From Nelumbo lutea (lineage: Eukaryota; Streptophyta; Magnoliopsida; Proteales; Nelumbonaceae): a stretch of 64,000 nucleotides of DNA. Each line of letters begins with the position of its first letter. Position 1 is the stretch's first letter. Below the pieces are notes generated by a model. It was not told the DNA's origin. It saw only the letters and a list, made by a program, of their open reading frames with translations, and did not search any database. Positions 48,701-57,339 of this stretch are shown piece by piece. The position numbers were made by a program, and so were the translations under genes. The stretch covers positions 27,230,193-27,294,192 of the forward strand of contig JAKGHH010000005.1 of the NCBI GenBank assembly GCA_022828595.1. Reading direction: 5' to 3'.

Positions 48701-49716
48701 AGTTATAAAGAAAAGAATAAAAAAATATATTAAATTATAAATATTATATTATTTATATATTTTATATAATATATAAAATACATATTATACATTTTATAAA
48801 ATATATAATGCTCAGTCGAGCCAGACTTTTTTGACAAATCCCGAGCCTAGCCCGAAACACAATCGGGCTTACTGTGTTAGGCCCGAGGTCAGGCCCGCGG
48901 GCCTAATTACATGACCAAGCCCGACCAGGGTGCGGGCCGGGCCGGGCCATCGGGCTACCCGACCCATGAACAGGTCTAATGATAAGTGCAAAGCCCAGCC
49001 CAGGCCCGGCCCATGATCACCCTACTGGGGTGTGGGGTGGGGGGGGAGGGGGAATGAAGGTGATGAGGCAAGCATTAATTTCCAAATAATTTACAGGTCT
49101 CATGTATAAACACTTTGAATCCCACTACAAGTAGATCACCAGTGAAATTGATTTTGTGGTATGAGAAAGTATTTTGTAGAAAGGGATATATTTTGCATAT
49201 AAACTGATAGTGCCAATCAATATACTAAAACATCTTATATTAGGTAGTTACACACATGAGGGAAACTCTCCCTTTTATTATATAATCAACACTTCATCTA
49301 TCAAAAAATCGTCTGACATTATAGAGGACCCCCACTTGTCCAATTGCTTCTCCTATTGTCTTTTGTCTTGGGTTCTAGTGCACTTTCGAAATCTGCTGTT
49401 GACCTTTTCCCCACTTTCTTCAATAAATTCTTTACTTACAAAAAACCCATTGCATTATAAGAATAGTATATCAAATAGTTGGCTGAAAATATGTCGTTTC
49501 TATATGACTAACAGACTTAGTATTCTGGCTTCTAGGCTGCATAAGGCCTCACCAGAAGGGGGGCCAAGGCACTTGGATCACCTTGACAACCTAATATGTA
49601 ACAACCTGTACTGGCATATAGTTTAACAAATCAACACCATTATCACTATCACTAACTAATAAAAACATTGTTGAAAACAGAATGCTACCTGAAAGAGATG
49701 ATGGCATCCTGGCCAT
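35656..49716 (-). CDS. HYL1: HYL1/DRB1 double-stranded-RNA-binding protein, three coding exons
   Basis: In Arabidopsis HYL1 works in the nucleus with DCL1 and SERRATE to cut primary microRNAs accurately. The coding sequence joins 49716-49689, 43122-42860 and 37491-35656 (28+263+1836 bases, 708 residues). Introns follow GT-AG: donors GTAGCATT and GTATGCCA, acceptors TTTTAACAG and TTTTCTAG. The phrases GVSNCYVFKSRLQEYAQK and PVHETGLCKNLLQEYAQKMN span or abut both junctions and agree with the known HYL1 sequence. dsRBD1 is about residues 15-85, dsRBD2 102-169, a basic nuclear-localisation-like patch (KPKKVRFKKKWPKKRF) 208-223, and a repetitive acidic tail about 240-708. No frameshift or internal stop. 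The tail is much longer than in Arabidopsis HYL1 (419 residues). Both introns are enlarged by transposons (6.6 and 5.4 kb). Confidence 0.92.
36175..36600 (-). repeat. 141-bp (47-residue) coding tandem repeat in HYL1 tail
   Basis: GGTTAGAATG occurs at 36291, 36432 and 36573, exactly 141 bases apart. The second and third units are almost identical, the first slightly diverged, so the frame is preserved. Each unit encodes SEVQVGEIKVPVAVDTE then MKEDLYFHQDAGHGDLHSN and DEQVSV. Confidence 0.93.
38380..39125 (-). pseudogene. LINE 3' fragment with RNase H domain
   Basis: Minus strand 39085-38840 reads IIKLNFYGSFFGNPGPSAIG, then VLRDCRGMVVALCSGPIG and DSLLAELSALLQRLKIAK: the RNase H domain at the end of plant L1-type ORF2. 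The catalytic DGSS reads YGSF, so it is inactive. An A-rich tail candidate (AATAAAAAAAATG on the minus strand) lies near 38385. Confidence 0.7.
39139..41282 (+). mobile_element. 5'-truncated L1-type LINE with poly-A tail
   Basis: The end of ORF2 is readable: LMRDFLWELGDSK (39208), PWKAIVGVIPAFQPFIRYD, NKILFWEDIWIGNTPLKDRF and the zinc-binding zf-RVT region HLLTPCPFVSYIWDWFSSLF (39870-39930). RNase H pieces follow the nested MITE (VKLNFDGSSLGN near 40780, GMADALAKQGVN near 41118). It ends in 15 A's. Flanking 11-base duplication TGCCACAACCT (39128-39138) / TGCCACAGCCT (41284-41294). Frameshifts and stops throughout. Confidence 0.82.
40263..40754. mobile_element. hAT-type MITE, 492 bp, nested in LINE
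   Basis: Inverted ends TAGACCTGTTCATGAGCCGG and, complemented, TAGACCTTTTCATGGGCCGG. Flanking 8-bp duplication GGCCCCAC / GTCCCCAC (7 of 8). It splits the LINE between its zinc-binding and RNase H parts, so it is younger than the LINE. Confidence 0.85.
41582..42279. mobile_element. hAT-type MITE, 698 bp
   Basis: Ends CGATGTTTTAAAAGCGC and, complemented, CAGTGTTTTAAAAGGCGC. 8-bp duplication GTTGCTTC / GTTGCTCC (7 of 8). GC-rich subterminal arms (GGCGAGGTGCAC, AGGCGTGCGCC) surround an AT-rich middle. TGTTTTAAAA-ended MITEs are common in plants. Confidence 0.85.
42452..42470 (+). repeat. G19 homopolymer in HYL1 intron 2
   Basis: Nineteen consecutive G on the plus strand (C on the transcribed-sense strand). 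Sequencing error in run length is possible. Confidence 0.85.
42541..42660. repeat. 31-bp direct duplication within MITE-like fragment
   Basis: AGGCTTAGGTTGGGCAACTC starts at 42541 and again at 42572; CCCAACCTG follows in inverse orientation. It resembles the GGCCCG/GGGCTT-rich arms of the nearby hAT MITEs. Confidence 0.55.
42860..43122 (-). CDS. HYL1: HYL1 exon 2: dsRBD1
   Basis: It enters after acceptor TTTTAACAG completing a split Gly codon, then VSNCYVFKSRLQEYAQKAG. The domain runs through EGPSHEPSFRSTVIVDNVRY and the RNA-contacting NRKAAEQSAAEIALMELAKS helix. It exits in phase 0 at CCAGTG before GTATGC. In Arabidopsis, dsRBD1 is the main RNA-binding domain of HYL1. Confidence 0.93.
43430..43670 (+). 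other. LTR-like fragment with TATA-type box
   Basis: It starts near a small hairpin (TGGCTAGTC/TCTAGCCA), contains CCCTATTTAAACTCC at about 43550, then AG-rich sequence. It abuts the broken copia end and may be part of another element's LTR on the plus strand. Weak evidence. Confidence 0.3.
43681..46420 (-). pseudogene. copia gag, protease, integrase
   Basis: Gag starts at 46420 (MGVQLALGD), with NGTNFLEWSHSVKLTIKGKG, a frameshift near 46100 and FLPTAKDIWDRLTSTYSQAK. Gag continues at 45910-45608 and ends in a knuckle reduced to PRHTKDRCW. The protease site reads WIIDIRANDHMTG instead of DSG, so catalysis is lost. The pre-integrase HHCC domain (LWHHRLGHVSF...CEVCQLSKQ) and core (HVDVWGPY, IRFDNAKEFF, QQNGVSERKNKHV) keep the D, D and E residues. 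After a frameshift near 44333 the integrase tail reads FGCICFVRDMSPSRLKFDPK. It cannot make a working polyprotein. Confidence 0.87.
46880..46891 (-). other. copia primer-binding site
   Basis: Minus strand TGGTATCAGAGC, a perfect match to the copia site complementary to initiator-Met tRNA, just inside the LTR end. Confidence 0.9.
46893..47069 (-). repeat. 5' LTR of copia element, about 177 bp
   Basis: Minus strand begins TGTTGAGAATGTAAGGGCG and ends AAGTACTTTAAC before the primer-binding site. The partner LTR is absent. Confidence 0.75.
47600..48060 (-). pseudogene. LINE 3' fragment: zinc-binding linker and RNase H
   Basis: Minus strand reads TSIKRGRLLWKTAGSATIWT (frameshifted), LWEERNERLFEEKSRSLEDI, then LKFNFDGSSVGNPGLSGIGG and GVGDSVRAEITTLTLG. 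This is the ORF2 end of a plant L1-type LINE, cut off at both ends. Confidence 0.75.
48101..49024. mobile_element. hAT-type MITE, 924 bp
   Basis: Inverted ends TAGGGGTGATCATTCCAGCC and, complemented, TAGGGTGATCATGGGCCGGG. Flanking 8-mers GTGGGGGG / CTGGGGTG (6 of 8). Very GC-rich arms (GGCCCGG, AGCCCGGG words) surround an AT-rich centre with a (TA)n(GA)n microsatellite at about 48655-48701. An internal GAACAGGTCTA resembles the end of the 40263 family, so it may be a composite. Confidence 0.75.
49689..49716 (-). CDS. HYL1: HYL1 exon 1: nine codons and a split glycine
   Basis: Minus strand ATG at 49716 reads MARMPSSLS plus the first base of Gly, then donor GTAGCATT. The phase completes GVSNCY in exon 2 exactly. 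Arabidopsis HYL1 likewise has a short Ser/Thr-containing leader before GVSNCY. The internal Met at codon 4 is an alternative start. Prediction by splice logic, not transcript evidence. Confidence 0.75.
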
Positions 49717-50751
49717 GGGAGAGCCACTACTAACAAAAGCTCAGAGATAATTTGGTGGTGCCTGCTTAATGTTGCCCCTCTTTTTTGTAACCAGAAAAAG
49801 GCTGAAATAGGATTTGTGTCAAAATCAAACTGCATCAGAAAAAGAAAAGAAAAAACAACATAAGTTAAATGGACAACATGTTAATGCAGTTATATACATC
49901 CCCGTATATGTCAATCAAAAAAAAAAAAAAAACTTTGATATCCCCATCATTATTATTTCCTTTCTAGCTCTTCACATGCACATCATTGTTTCAAAACGAA
50001 AAGAAACTTACATCCTTGATTCTGTTTCATAACATATTCTTGCATATAACTGAAGCTTTTTAACACAACAAATCTATTCTTTTATCTTATTTTATTTCTT
50101 TATTTCCTCAGCATGTGTTCATACATTTAATAATCAAAAACCTTTTCCCAGGAAGCATGAAAAGGTAAGTCTGCTTCTGTCTCAGACTGTGGAGGTGTAA
50201 AGTAAACAAGATTCCTCCATGTCATTAATTATGGATGTAGTACCTTGTCTGCCAGTGTTTGCAAGGGTGGCTTTGTTTTTAGGTAGCAAATACCTAATCA
50301 TTCAAAAAGCCTCAAGGCAAAGATATGCCGCTAGCTTTATTGAAACAAGACAATAAATTATTAAAAGAAAAAGGGAATTTACAAAAATACATGACAAGTG
50401 TGTGGAATTTCATTTAAATGCCCAAAACCGCTCAACTAAAGTGAGCTAATATGATGAACATCAATCATGAGAAAAAGAGATGCTACATAATTTAAACATC
50501 ATTTTATAACCAAGCACCATTTTGGTACAGATTCAACACAACCGTTAGGCTCAGTTTGGAAAGAGTACAAATACAAATATGTACAGATTATGAACTGAGC
50601 CTTTAAGAATGAACAACTGAAAGCATTTTCCAACCTGAAATAGCTAACAATCAACATTAGCATTATCAACAAGTACCAAAATCCAAATAACCACAACAAG
50701 TAAAACTCTAGAAACATCTAACAACAATGTCAAGTCCATATTCTACACAAA
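49717..50751 (-). other. Upstream of HYL1 start codon; leader or leader intron
   Basis: No gene. Possible acceptors for a leader intron just 5' of the ATG are TTAAGCAG and TTTTGTTAG. No TATA box is convincingly placed near the start codon. Confidence 0.35.
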
Positions 50752-52081
50752 TCTATACTATATATAAAAGTGTTGATGCATAGTGAAAGTTTATTTTTTT
50801 AATTAAAATTACCCTCTATTTCTTTGTCTAAGAAAGGGTATAAAAGTCATTTTATTATAATTATAATGCCAACTTTTATGGATACTAAAGTGCCCATATT
50901 TGAGTATTTAATCCATCTCTAATTGGAAGGGTTGAATATATAACTTCAATCATTACTTTCTACCTCATTTAATCCCCTCTCATTAACTCTTATACTTGAG
51001 TAATTAACTCCCATTTTCTCTTATTAAATCTCATATTTAAGTTATTTTTTGCTAATAAATGCTACTAATTAGATCTATGACAATATTTTTAACAATATAA
51101 ACCTATATATTTTAAACTAACTCAAAAACAAAACCATTCTTGGCGTTAAAAAAAAAAAGCATTCTTTATCCAAGTGGTGGCTAAGCAATTCAACCATCCA
51201 AATCAAATTTGATCAACCTATGAAGTCATAGTTAGGTAATAAAAAATTTAAAATAGAAATAATAAAAATTAAAATTAAAAAATGTCAAAAAATTAGACAT
51301 GTTTAAGATATCTTTATTCATCAAATTCAAAAAAAAATAAGTGCAGTAAACAAGAATTATTTTTATTTATGATGAAAATGATATACATAATTTATAACTG
51401 ACCAAAAATTAAATTATTTTACTATTTGGCAAAGATCACTAATTCAACTTTTGGGTCAAATGTGTTAAACTTTAATGTTATAAATAAATAATAAAATGTA
51501 AAAATACAAAAATGAAAAAATACATAAATTTTGTAGAAAAAAAAAACATTAGGCACATGTATAATATCAAATATTTATCATATTAAACAAAAAGAAAGTG
51601 TGGCATATCAGAATTATATCTAAACAAAAATACAAAAAAAAAAAGATATTGAATTAAATTGTGGAACTTTCTTTTTACTACAATACTCATTTTGGAATTT
51701 AGTCTCTATTTAATTGTGACGTTTAAATTGTAAATTGAACAACTACTTTTCACCTCATTCAATTCCCTCTATTTAAATCTTACATTTTCTTGATAAATGA
51801 ACAAAGAAAGATACACTAAAAAAATAAAACATTACAAAAGGAAGAGTTTAGCCAAACAGGCAGGCCTTTCAATGATACTTGAAATTCATAACTCGATCCG
51901 ATTATCACATATTTGGATAAGGTGTTTATGTAATCAAATTTGGATTTAGCAATCTTCATTCAATTAATAATTAAAAAATAAATAAATAAATACATTAAAT
52001 TTATAGACAATTTTGGATACATTATTACATTATTATTATCATCTAGAATTGCCACGTGCAAAGCACGTGCACACTTACTAG
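50752..52081 (+). mobile_element. Non-autonomous Helitron, 1330 bp
   Basis: The 5' end TCTATACTATATATAAAAGT follows an A. The 3' end is CTAG followed by T (52078-52082), preceded eight bases upstream by a perfect 7-bp hairpin CACGTGC-AAA-GCACGTG (52053-52069). TC...CTRR ends, a subterminal hairpin, insertion between A and T and no target duplication define Helitrons. The interior is AT-rich with no Rep/helicase. Confidence 0.85.
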
Positions 52082-52459
52082 TATATAACAAGAGAGACAA
52101 ACCATCGATTATATAATATTACAAATAAACTAGGAGGTGGGGTTACAAGTCCCTTTATTTTTAAGTGAAACATTGAATATTCTCTATTCTATCAACAATA
52201 AACAGAGGTTACTCAACAGACAAATGAATTCCCCATCAAAAAAAGGAAAGATCCAAGTTTCCCATTTTACTACTATATACACTTTATATCAATAAGGACT
52301 AAAAGAAAGAAAAAATAGGGACAAGGCCCTTGTTTCATTCAAGAATAAGGAGAAAACCGGAGTACCTTACCCTAGAGACATCATCAAATTGCAGAAGGAC
52401 AACTTCACAACATTTACTTCTTGCAACCAGCAGATGGCTAGGGTTTATTTCTTGAAGCA
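52082..52459. other. No gene seen
   Basis: AT-rich non-coding flank between Helitron and GC-rich MITE-like segment. Confidence 0.4.
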
Positions 52460-52670
52460 AAGTTGGAATGGCAATGGGGCAGGTACGGGGGCGGAGCACC
52501 CCTTCCCCATGGCTAAAATCCCCTAACCCATCCCCAGTATCTAGGTAAAGATTCAACCCCCATCCCCGACCCCACCGGGTATAGGGAATCCCCGACATAT
52601 CCCCACCTCGCAACCATTGAACTTGGGGACGAGTAATCCCCGACCGCCCTGTTGACTAGAACTTGTAATT
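52460..52670. mobile_element. GC-rich MITE-like fragment
   Basis: Left part GGCAATGGGGCAGGTACGGG and right part (complement) CAGGGCGGTCGGGGATTACT are imperfectly inverted. CCCCGAC and CCCCATCCCC words fill the middle, as in hAT MITEs with GGGGCGGG ends. Limits and target duplication not resolved. Confidence 0.45.
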
Positions 52671-53030
52671 CAGGATGGAAATTGGAATTAACTGGAATAG
52701 GATTTCATTCCCAAATCAAGGAGAGTGAATAGCACCTCAAATGAGGAAATGCCATTCCATAATTCTAATTCTAGACCTCTATTAATTACCACAAACTAAA
52801 TGGGAAGTGAACTATTTTTTTATTCTTTGATGAAATTAATAACTTTATCTTAGAATCGATAATAAAGCCAAGATTTAAAAATTCTAATCATTGTTCCTTT
52901 GTGTCAATTACTAGTCATATTCTCATATGTAGAAGCAAAATAGAACCATCTTTTCTCATTCCTTTTAAGAAAACGGAGAGTGGAAATTCTAATGTTTAAT
53001 ATTTGGGTCTACTCAATAATCTCTAACCTC

Positions 53031-53440
53031 TCAAATGAGAAACACAATTACAGAGAATCAAATGAGAAACACGATTACAGAGAATACATACCACAAAGAA
53101 CGATTCAAGAGTAAAAGGAGAAACACAGTTATAGAGAATCAAATGAGAAGGAAAAACAAAGAACACCGGAATGGAGTCACCGGTCTCACTACTGCTACAG
53201 CATCCAGCAATCGGTGGGTGAACTAAGAGAGGGAGAACGGAGCCAAAAGCGCAAACTACAAAACCGTCCCTAGTGGTCTGTGGGCGAACTGTGATCTGTA
53301 AAGACCGAAGAAGAGGCAAAGATGAACCAAAAATCTGAAACTGCCGAACTAGAAGTATCGAAGTGAGAAGAGAAACCAAAAGTTCCAAATGCCAAAACCT
53401 AAATCATATTATATCAAAAAGGGAATTATTGTAATTTACA
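53031..53440 (-). promoter_or_regulatory. Candidate HYL1 transcribed leader
   Basis: The minus strand is CT-rich, leader-like DNA downstream of a TATA-type box. A donor-like GAGAG/GTTAGAG lies at 53030. If spliced to an acceptor just 5' of 49716, the intervening 3.3 kb (with the Helitron) would be a leader intron. Inference only. Confidence 0.3.
53032..53150 (+). repeat. 28-bp diverged repeats, three copies
   Basis: AAATGAGAAACACAATTACA near 53033, AAATGAGAAACACGATTACA near 53060 and GGAGAAACACAGTTATAGAG near 53118. Confidence 0.75.
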
Positions 53441-53464
53441 ACCGGGTTCGGGGCAAGTGCAGGC

Positions 53465-53472
53465 ATTTATAT
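53465..53472 (-). promoter_or_regulatory. TATA-type box, candidate HYL1 promoter
   Basis: Minus strand CTGCATATAAATGCCTGCA. A CT-rich leader-like region follows. It lies 3.7 kb from the start codon, so a spliced leader would be needed. Confidence 0.35.
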
Positions 53473-53479
53473 GCAGACC

Positions 53480-54237
53480 CTATCCCTGCCCTGTTCGGTC
53501 TGAAGCAAAAGAAAAATCCCCAAACCCAACCTATTCCCATTTATGATCAGGAAAATTCGCCCGTTCGAAGCGGGTCGGATCAAGGACCATATTTTGTGGG
53601 GAAAATACACCCCTAAAGAAAAGATGGGTGGAGTTGATTGTTTGTTCACTTTTCACTCTCACTCGATCCCTCTCACTTACTCTCGGAATCTACATCTATG
53701 TATATGAGAAGAAGTGCACGAAAACAAGGGGCCTCCCACCATAGCATTCACAATGAGCATGCTCCCTCTCATTTCCTTGAACGTGAGCCTAGAAAGGCAA
53801 TTATGCCTATAATCGAATTGGACTCGGATCGAATATACATGAATCCAAGTTCGAATTGAGAATATAAACTTTATCCAAATTTGACCTGAACCCCAATCAG
53901 ATGCATGAGAGATTAATCTGACTTTAAGTTCTATCGGATATAGTAGAGTAGTGGCTCATCCAAAACTGACATGCAAACAAATAAAAGAATGAGAAGAAAA
54001 ACGAAAGTACCAAAACCAAGCCCATGAAATGCAAAGTATCTAACAAAACCAAATCCGGTAAATCCTTATCTAAGATTTGGATGTTAAATTTTCATCCTAA
54101 TAAATAGATAAGATGCGGGTTTAACACTATCTGATCCAATTATTATATGTAATTATATAAAGTTTATAGTAGATTAATTTAATATTTATATGCACATATA
54201 TTTATTATATATAACTTAAAAGTAATTAAGTTTTTTA
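53480..54237. other. No gene seen
   Basis: Short frames on both strands without motifs; AT-rich toward the copia insertion. Confidence 0.4.
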
Positions 54238-54242
54238 ATTTT

Positions 54243-54555
54243 TGTGAATAATTTGATTAACCCTAGTTCAGTTCTAGGTCTGAAATAAGTAAGAAGAGAA
54301 GAAGAAGAAGAAGAAGAGAGAGAGAGAGAGAGAGAGAGAAGAGAAAAGAAGGAAAAAGGGTTAGGCCTGAGAAGAAGAAAAGTCACCTCTCTTAGTCGAC
54401 ACACTTTGTATTTATACTCTTTGTATTAGATTACAAAAGATAGAGTTGTCCCTCTTAAGTATGGGGCACACAACTTAAACTTAGACAAAATAAACAACTT
54501 AACCTTAATTAGATAAACAAAAAACTTAACTACCCTTGTACTGTCAATTCTAACA
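54243..54555 (-). repeat. 3' LTR of copia element, 313 bp
   Basis: Minus strand TGTTAGAATTGACAGTACAA ... AATTATTCACA. It contains a TATA-like TATAAATACAAAG on the minus strand, then a CT/CTT-rich microsatellite (54300-54340). Confidence 0.87.
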
Positions 54556-55553
54556 CTCCCCCTCAAGCTAGAGAGTATATATCATATAGTCCCAGCTTGT
54601 CACATATGTAATCCACTCTTCCCCGACTCAACCCTTTTATAAACAGATCTGCCCACTTGTTTCCCGAACTCACATGAGTTGAATTTATCACTCCATTGAT
54701 CACCTTTTCTCTTACAAAATGGCAATCAACTTCAATATGCTTTGTTCCCTCATGAAAGACTGGATTAGAAGAAATGTGGACAGCAACTTGATTATTGCAA
54801 TACAACCTCATGGGTCTGTCAATTGAGAACCCCACTGTGTATGAGCCATAGCCCTGTACTCAGCTTCCGCACTGCTTCTTGCCACCACTGTTTGTTTCTT
54901 ATTCTTCTAAGTTACCAGATTGCCACCAAGGAAGGTACAATACCCTATAGTGGATCTCTGGTCAGCATTTGTATACCCCTCTATTTCAAGAGTTCATCCA
55001 CTCTTGTATAACAACCCACAACCTGGAGCTCCCTTTAAGCACCTAACTATTCTTAGAACTGCTTCCCAATGCAGAACTCGAGGATCTTGCATAAACTGAC
55101 TCACCATGCTTACAGCAAATGATATATCTGACCAATTAATAGTCTAAGTAGTTCAATTTACCCACCAACCTCTTGTACCTTCCAGGATCATCAATACTCA
55201 ACATTCGGTTCCATGGGTGTTTCAGCTGGTTTGGCACCCAGCAACCTTGTTTCTTCAAGTAAATTAAGGACATACTTCCTTTGGCACAAGTTAATTCCAT
55301 GGCTTGACCTTGCAACTTCTATTCCCAGGAAATATTTCAGCTTACCCAGATCTTTTGTGCAAAAGTGATCCTGTAGAAAGTTTTCCAAGTTGTCAATCCC
55401 ATTGTTGTCACTACCAGTTATGACAATATCATCCACATACACCATTAACAAAATTTTCTCACCTTCTGATTCACGACTGAACACAAAATGATCTATTTGA
55501 CATTGTTTCATGCCAAAGTTCTTCACTACTTCACTGAATCTGCCAAAGTTTTT
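54556..55553 (-). pseudogene. copia RT end and RNase H
   Basis: The minus strand starts at the LTR junction with NFGRFSEVVKNFGMKQCQ, then LLMVYVDDIVITGSDN (intact YVDD), DLGKLKYFLGIEVARS and ETPMEPNVEY. RNase H follows with [39 protein letters not shown] and [15 protein letters not shown]. Several frame breaks at 54835-55190. The N-terminal half of RT is missing, so no enzyme can be made. Confidence 0.87.
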
Positions 55554-55559
55554 CCTACG

Positions 55560-55811
55560 CCCGGGCCCATAACAGAAGAGAAGAAGAAGAGAGAGAGAGA
55601 AGAGAAAAGAAGGAGAAAGGGTTAGGTCTGAGAAGAAGAAAAGTCACCTCTCAGCCGACCCACTTTGTATTTATACTCTTTGTATTAGATTACAAAAAAC
55701 AGAGTTGTCCCTCATTAAGTATGGGACACACAACTTAAACCCAAACAAAATAAACAACTTAACATTAGTTAGACAAAAGACTTAACTACCCTTGTACTGT
55801 CGATTCTAACA
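55560..55811 (-). repeat. 5' LTR of copia element, truncated (252 bp)
   Basis: Highly similar to 54300-54555 (minus strand TGTTAGAATCGACAGTACAA at the outer end). The inner end stops in the CTT-rich tract beside CTGTTATGGGCCCGGGCG. Confidence 0.85.
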
Positions 55812-55816
55812 ATTTT

Positions 55817-56851
55817 TTTATGTTTTGATTATTTTAAACACAATAAGATGGCTGCAGATTAAACCCAAATCTGATCCAAAATTGGACACAGATGCAGATC
55901 TAAAGGTTTATAATTGGATACGAATGGGGATGCAGCTAGATTCGATCCATTTACAACCCTAATAGGGAGGGAGAGGGGCATACCTTCATTGTCAAAAGAA
56001 AATGAAAAAAAAATAAATAACAATATAGAAGAGAGCAATGCAAACAAAATAAGCTTGACATGGAGGGATTGTTAAGAAATCAGAAAACAAAAACAAATAA
56101 CCATTGTCAAATAAAAAGGAAGCTAAGAGTTGCAAAAGAAGTTTATGTCAAAGGAGAGAACGAGATTGTGGAGACATCTATTAGATGAAATTCTCCGTAT
56201 GTGAACCCAAGCAAAGAAATGTTTGCCTTTGAATTTTAGAACATTGAGAGATTGCAAGTGATGATGGCCTCTAGATTAAATTGAGACCTGAGAGATTGTG
56301 AAGTGGCAATCTATGGTCTCTTAGACCCTAGAGTTAGGTTGTTTACTTGTCTGGTTGAATGAAGGGAATGGAGCAAGATATCATGAAATTACCCCCATTT
56401 ACCCTTAGTTATAGGTAATTATCGTATATTAAATACAAATGGCATAGGACATTAATAATAATTGTTATATAAAATTGACAATATATATGCACAGAATTTT
56501 TTTTTTATCAGTAATATATATGCACAGAATTGGGATCGGACTTTTACCAAATTGGATTGAGCAACATCTGAGTTTGATCTGAATTTTAATTGGATTATAC
56601 TTTGCACATCTGACTTCAATCCATTTACATTACTACATCCAAGTCAAATATTTTTGGATCAAATGTCAAATCGGGTATTGAATTTTCAAAGCCTGTTGAC
56701 TGCCCTAAAGACAATTTGTTGATATACAAGCACTTATTTTTTTGATAAATTTTCTCTTTTAAACATTTAATATTTATCAACATTACCTATTTAACCTTAT
56801 TTAGGAATAAATGAGTGATTCTATATTATTTTTGAGGAGGGGCATTATTGG
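55817..56851. other. No gene seen
   Basis: AT-rich. TATATATGCACAGAATT repeats at about 56482 and 56516. No domain or RNA recognised. Confidence 0.4.
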
Positions 56852-57330
56852 TAGGGGTGGCAAATGTGTGGGTTGGGTTGGGTAAGAGTTGAATGCCAAT
56901 CCTTGTTGATGGATAAAAACCACTCTGGCCCAGCCATATTGACCCACTTGCCCATCCATACTAACCCTTGCCCACCCTCACCCATACTGACCCACTAAAC
57001 CTCACCTATAAATGCAGAAACGAGTCAAGTCAACCTGCATGCCCAAAAAAAAACATTTTTAAGAAAGTGATCTCTCAAGAGTGTCGTGTGACAGACAGGT
57101 CGGGCCAACCCGTATAGCCGAAAAGGCATTTTAAGAAAATCATCTCTCGAGACTATAATGTGATCAATATGGGTCGGTTCGACCCATATATCCGGGAAAA
57201 AAAAACAATTTTAAGAGAATCGGCTCAACCCTTATACCTAAAAGTCAATTTATGGAGAACCATCTTGCTCTCATGACTGTCATGTGACAGATATGGGCCG
57301 GGACAACCTGTATGCCCAAAAATTGTAAAG
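56852..57330. mobile_element. hAT-MITE-like left end with 77-bp repeats
   Basis: TAGGGGTGGCAAATGTGTGG resembles other hAT MITE ends in the window, but no matching right end is found. About 77-bp units follow at 57046, 57121 and 57198, each with ATTTTTAAGARAATC, CTCTCRAGA, GTGA-CA, GGGTCGG-CGACCC words. Confidence 0.5.
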
Positions 57331-57339
57331 AAGCAAAAC

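Larger units (their letters stand above)
43123..49688 (-). other. HYL1 intron 1 (6.6 kb), filled with transposons
   Basis: Donor GTAGCATT at 49688, acceptor TTTTAACAG at 43123. It holds an LTR-like piece (43430-43670), a truncated copia (43680-47069), a LINE fragment and a 924-bp MITE. 47070-47600 and 49025-49688 contain no gene. Confidence 0.85.
54243..55811 (-). mobile_element. Internally deleted Ty1/copia element with target duplication
   Basis: Left LTR 54243-54555 and right LTR (partial) flank only the end of RT and RNase H. Outer ends TG...CA; flanking 5-bp duplication ATTTT at 54238-54242 and 55812-55816. The right LTR lacks its inner end of about 50 bases, and the primer site, gag, protease and integrase are gone, so one deletion ran from within the 5' LTR into RT. 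Confidence 0.85.

Noticed and set aside
53023..53388. 121-codon minus-strand frame
   Set aside because: Leu/Ser/Val-rich translation of CT-rich leader-like DNA with repeats; better explained as untranslated sequence.
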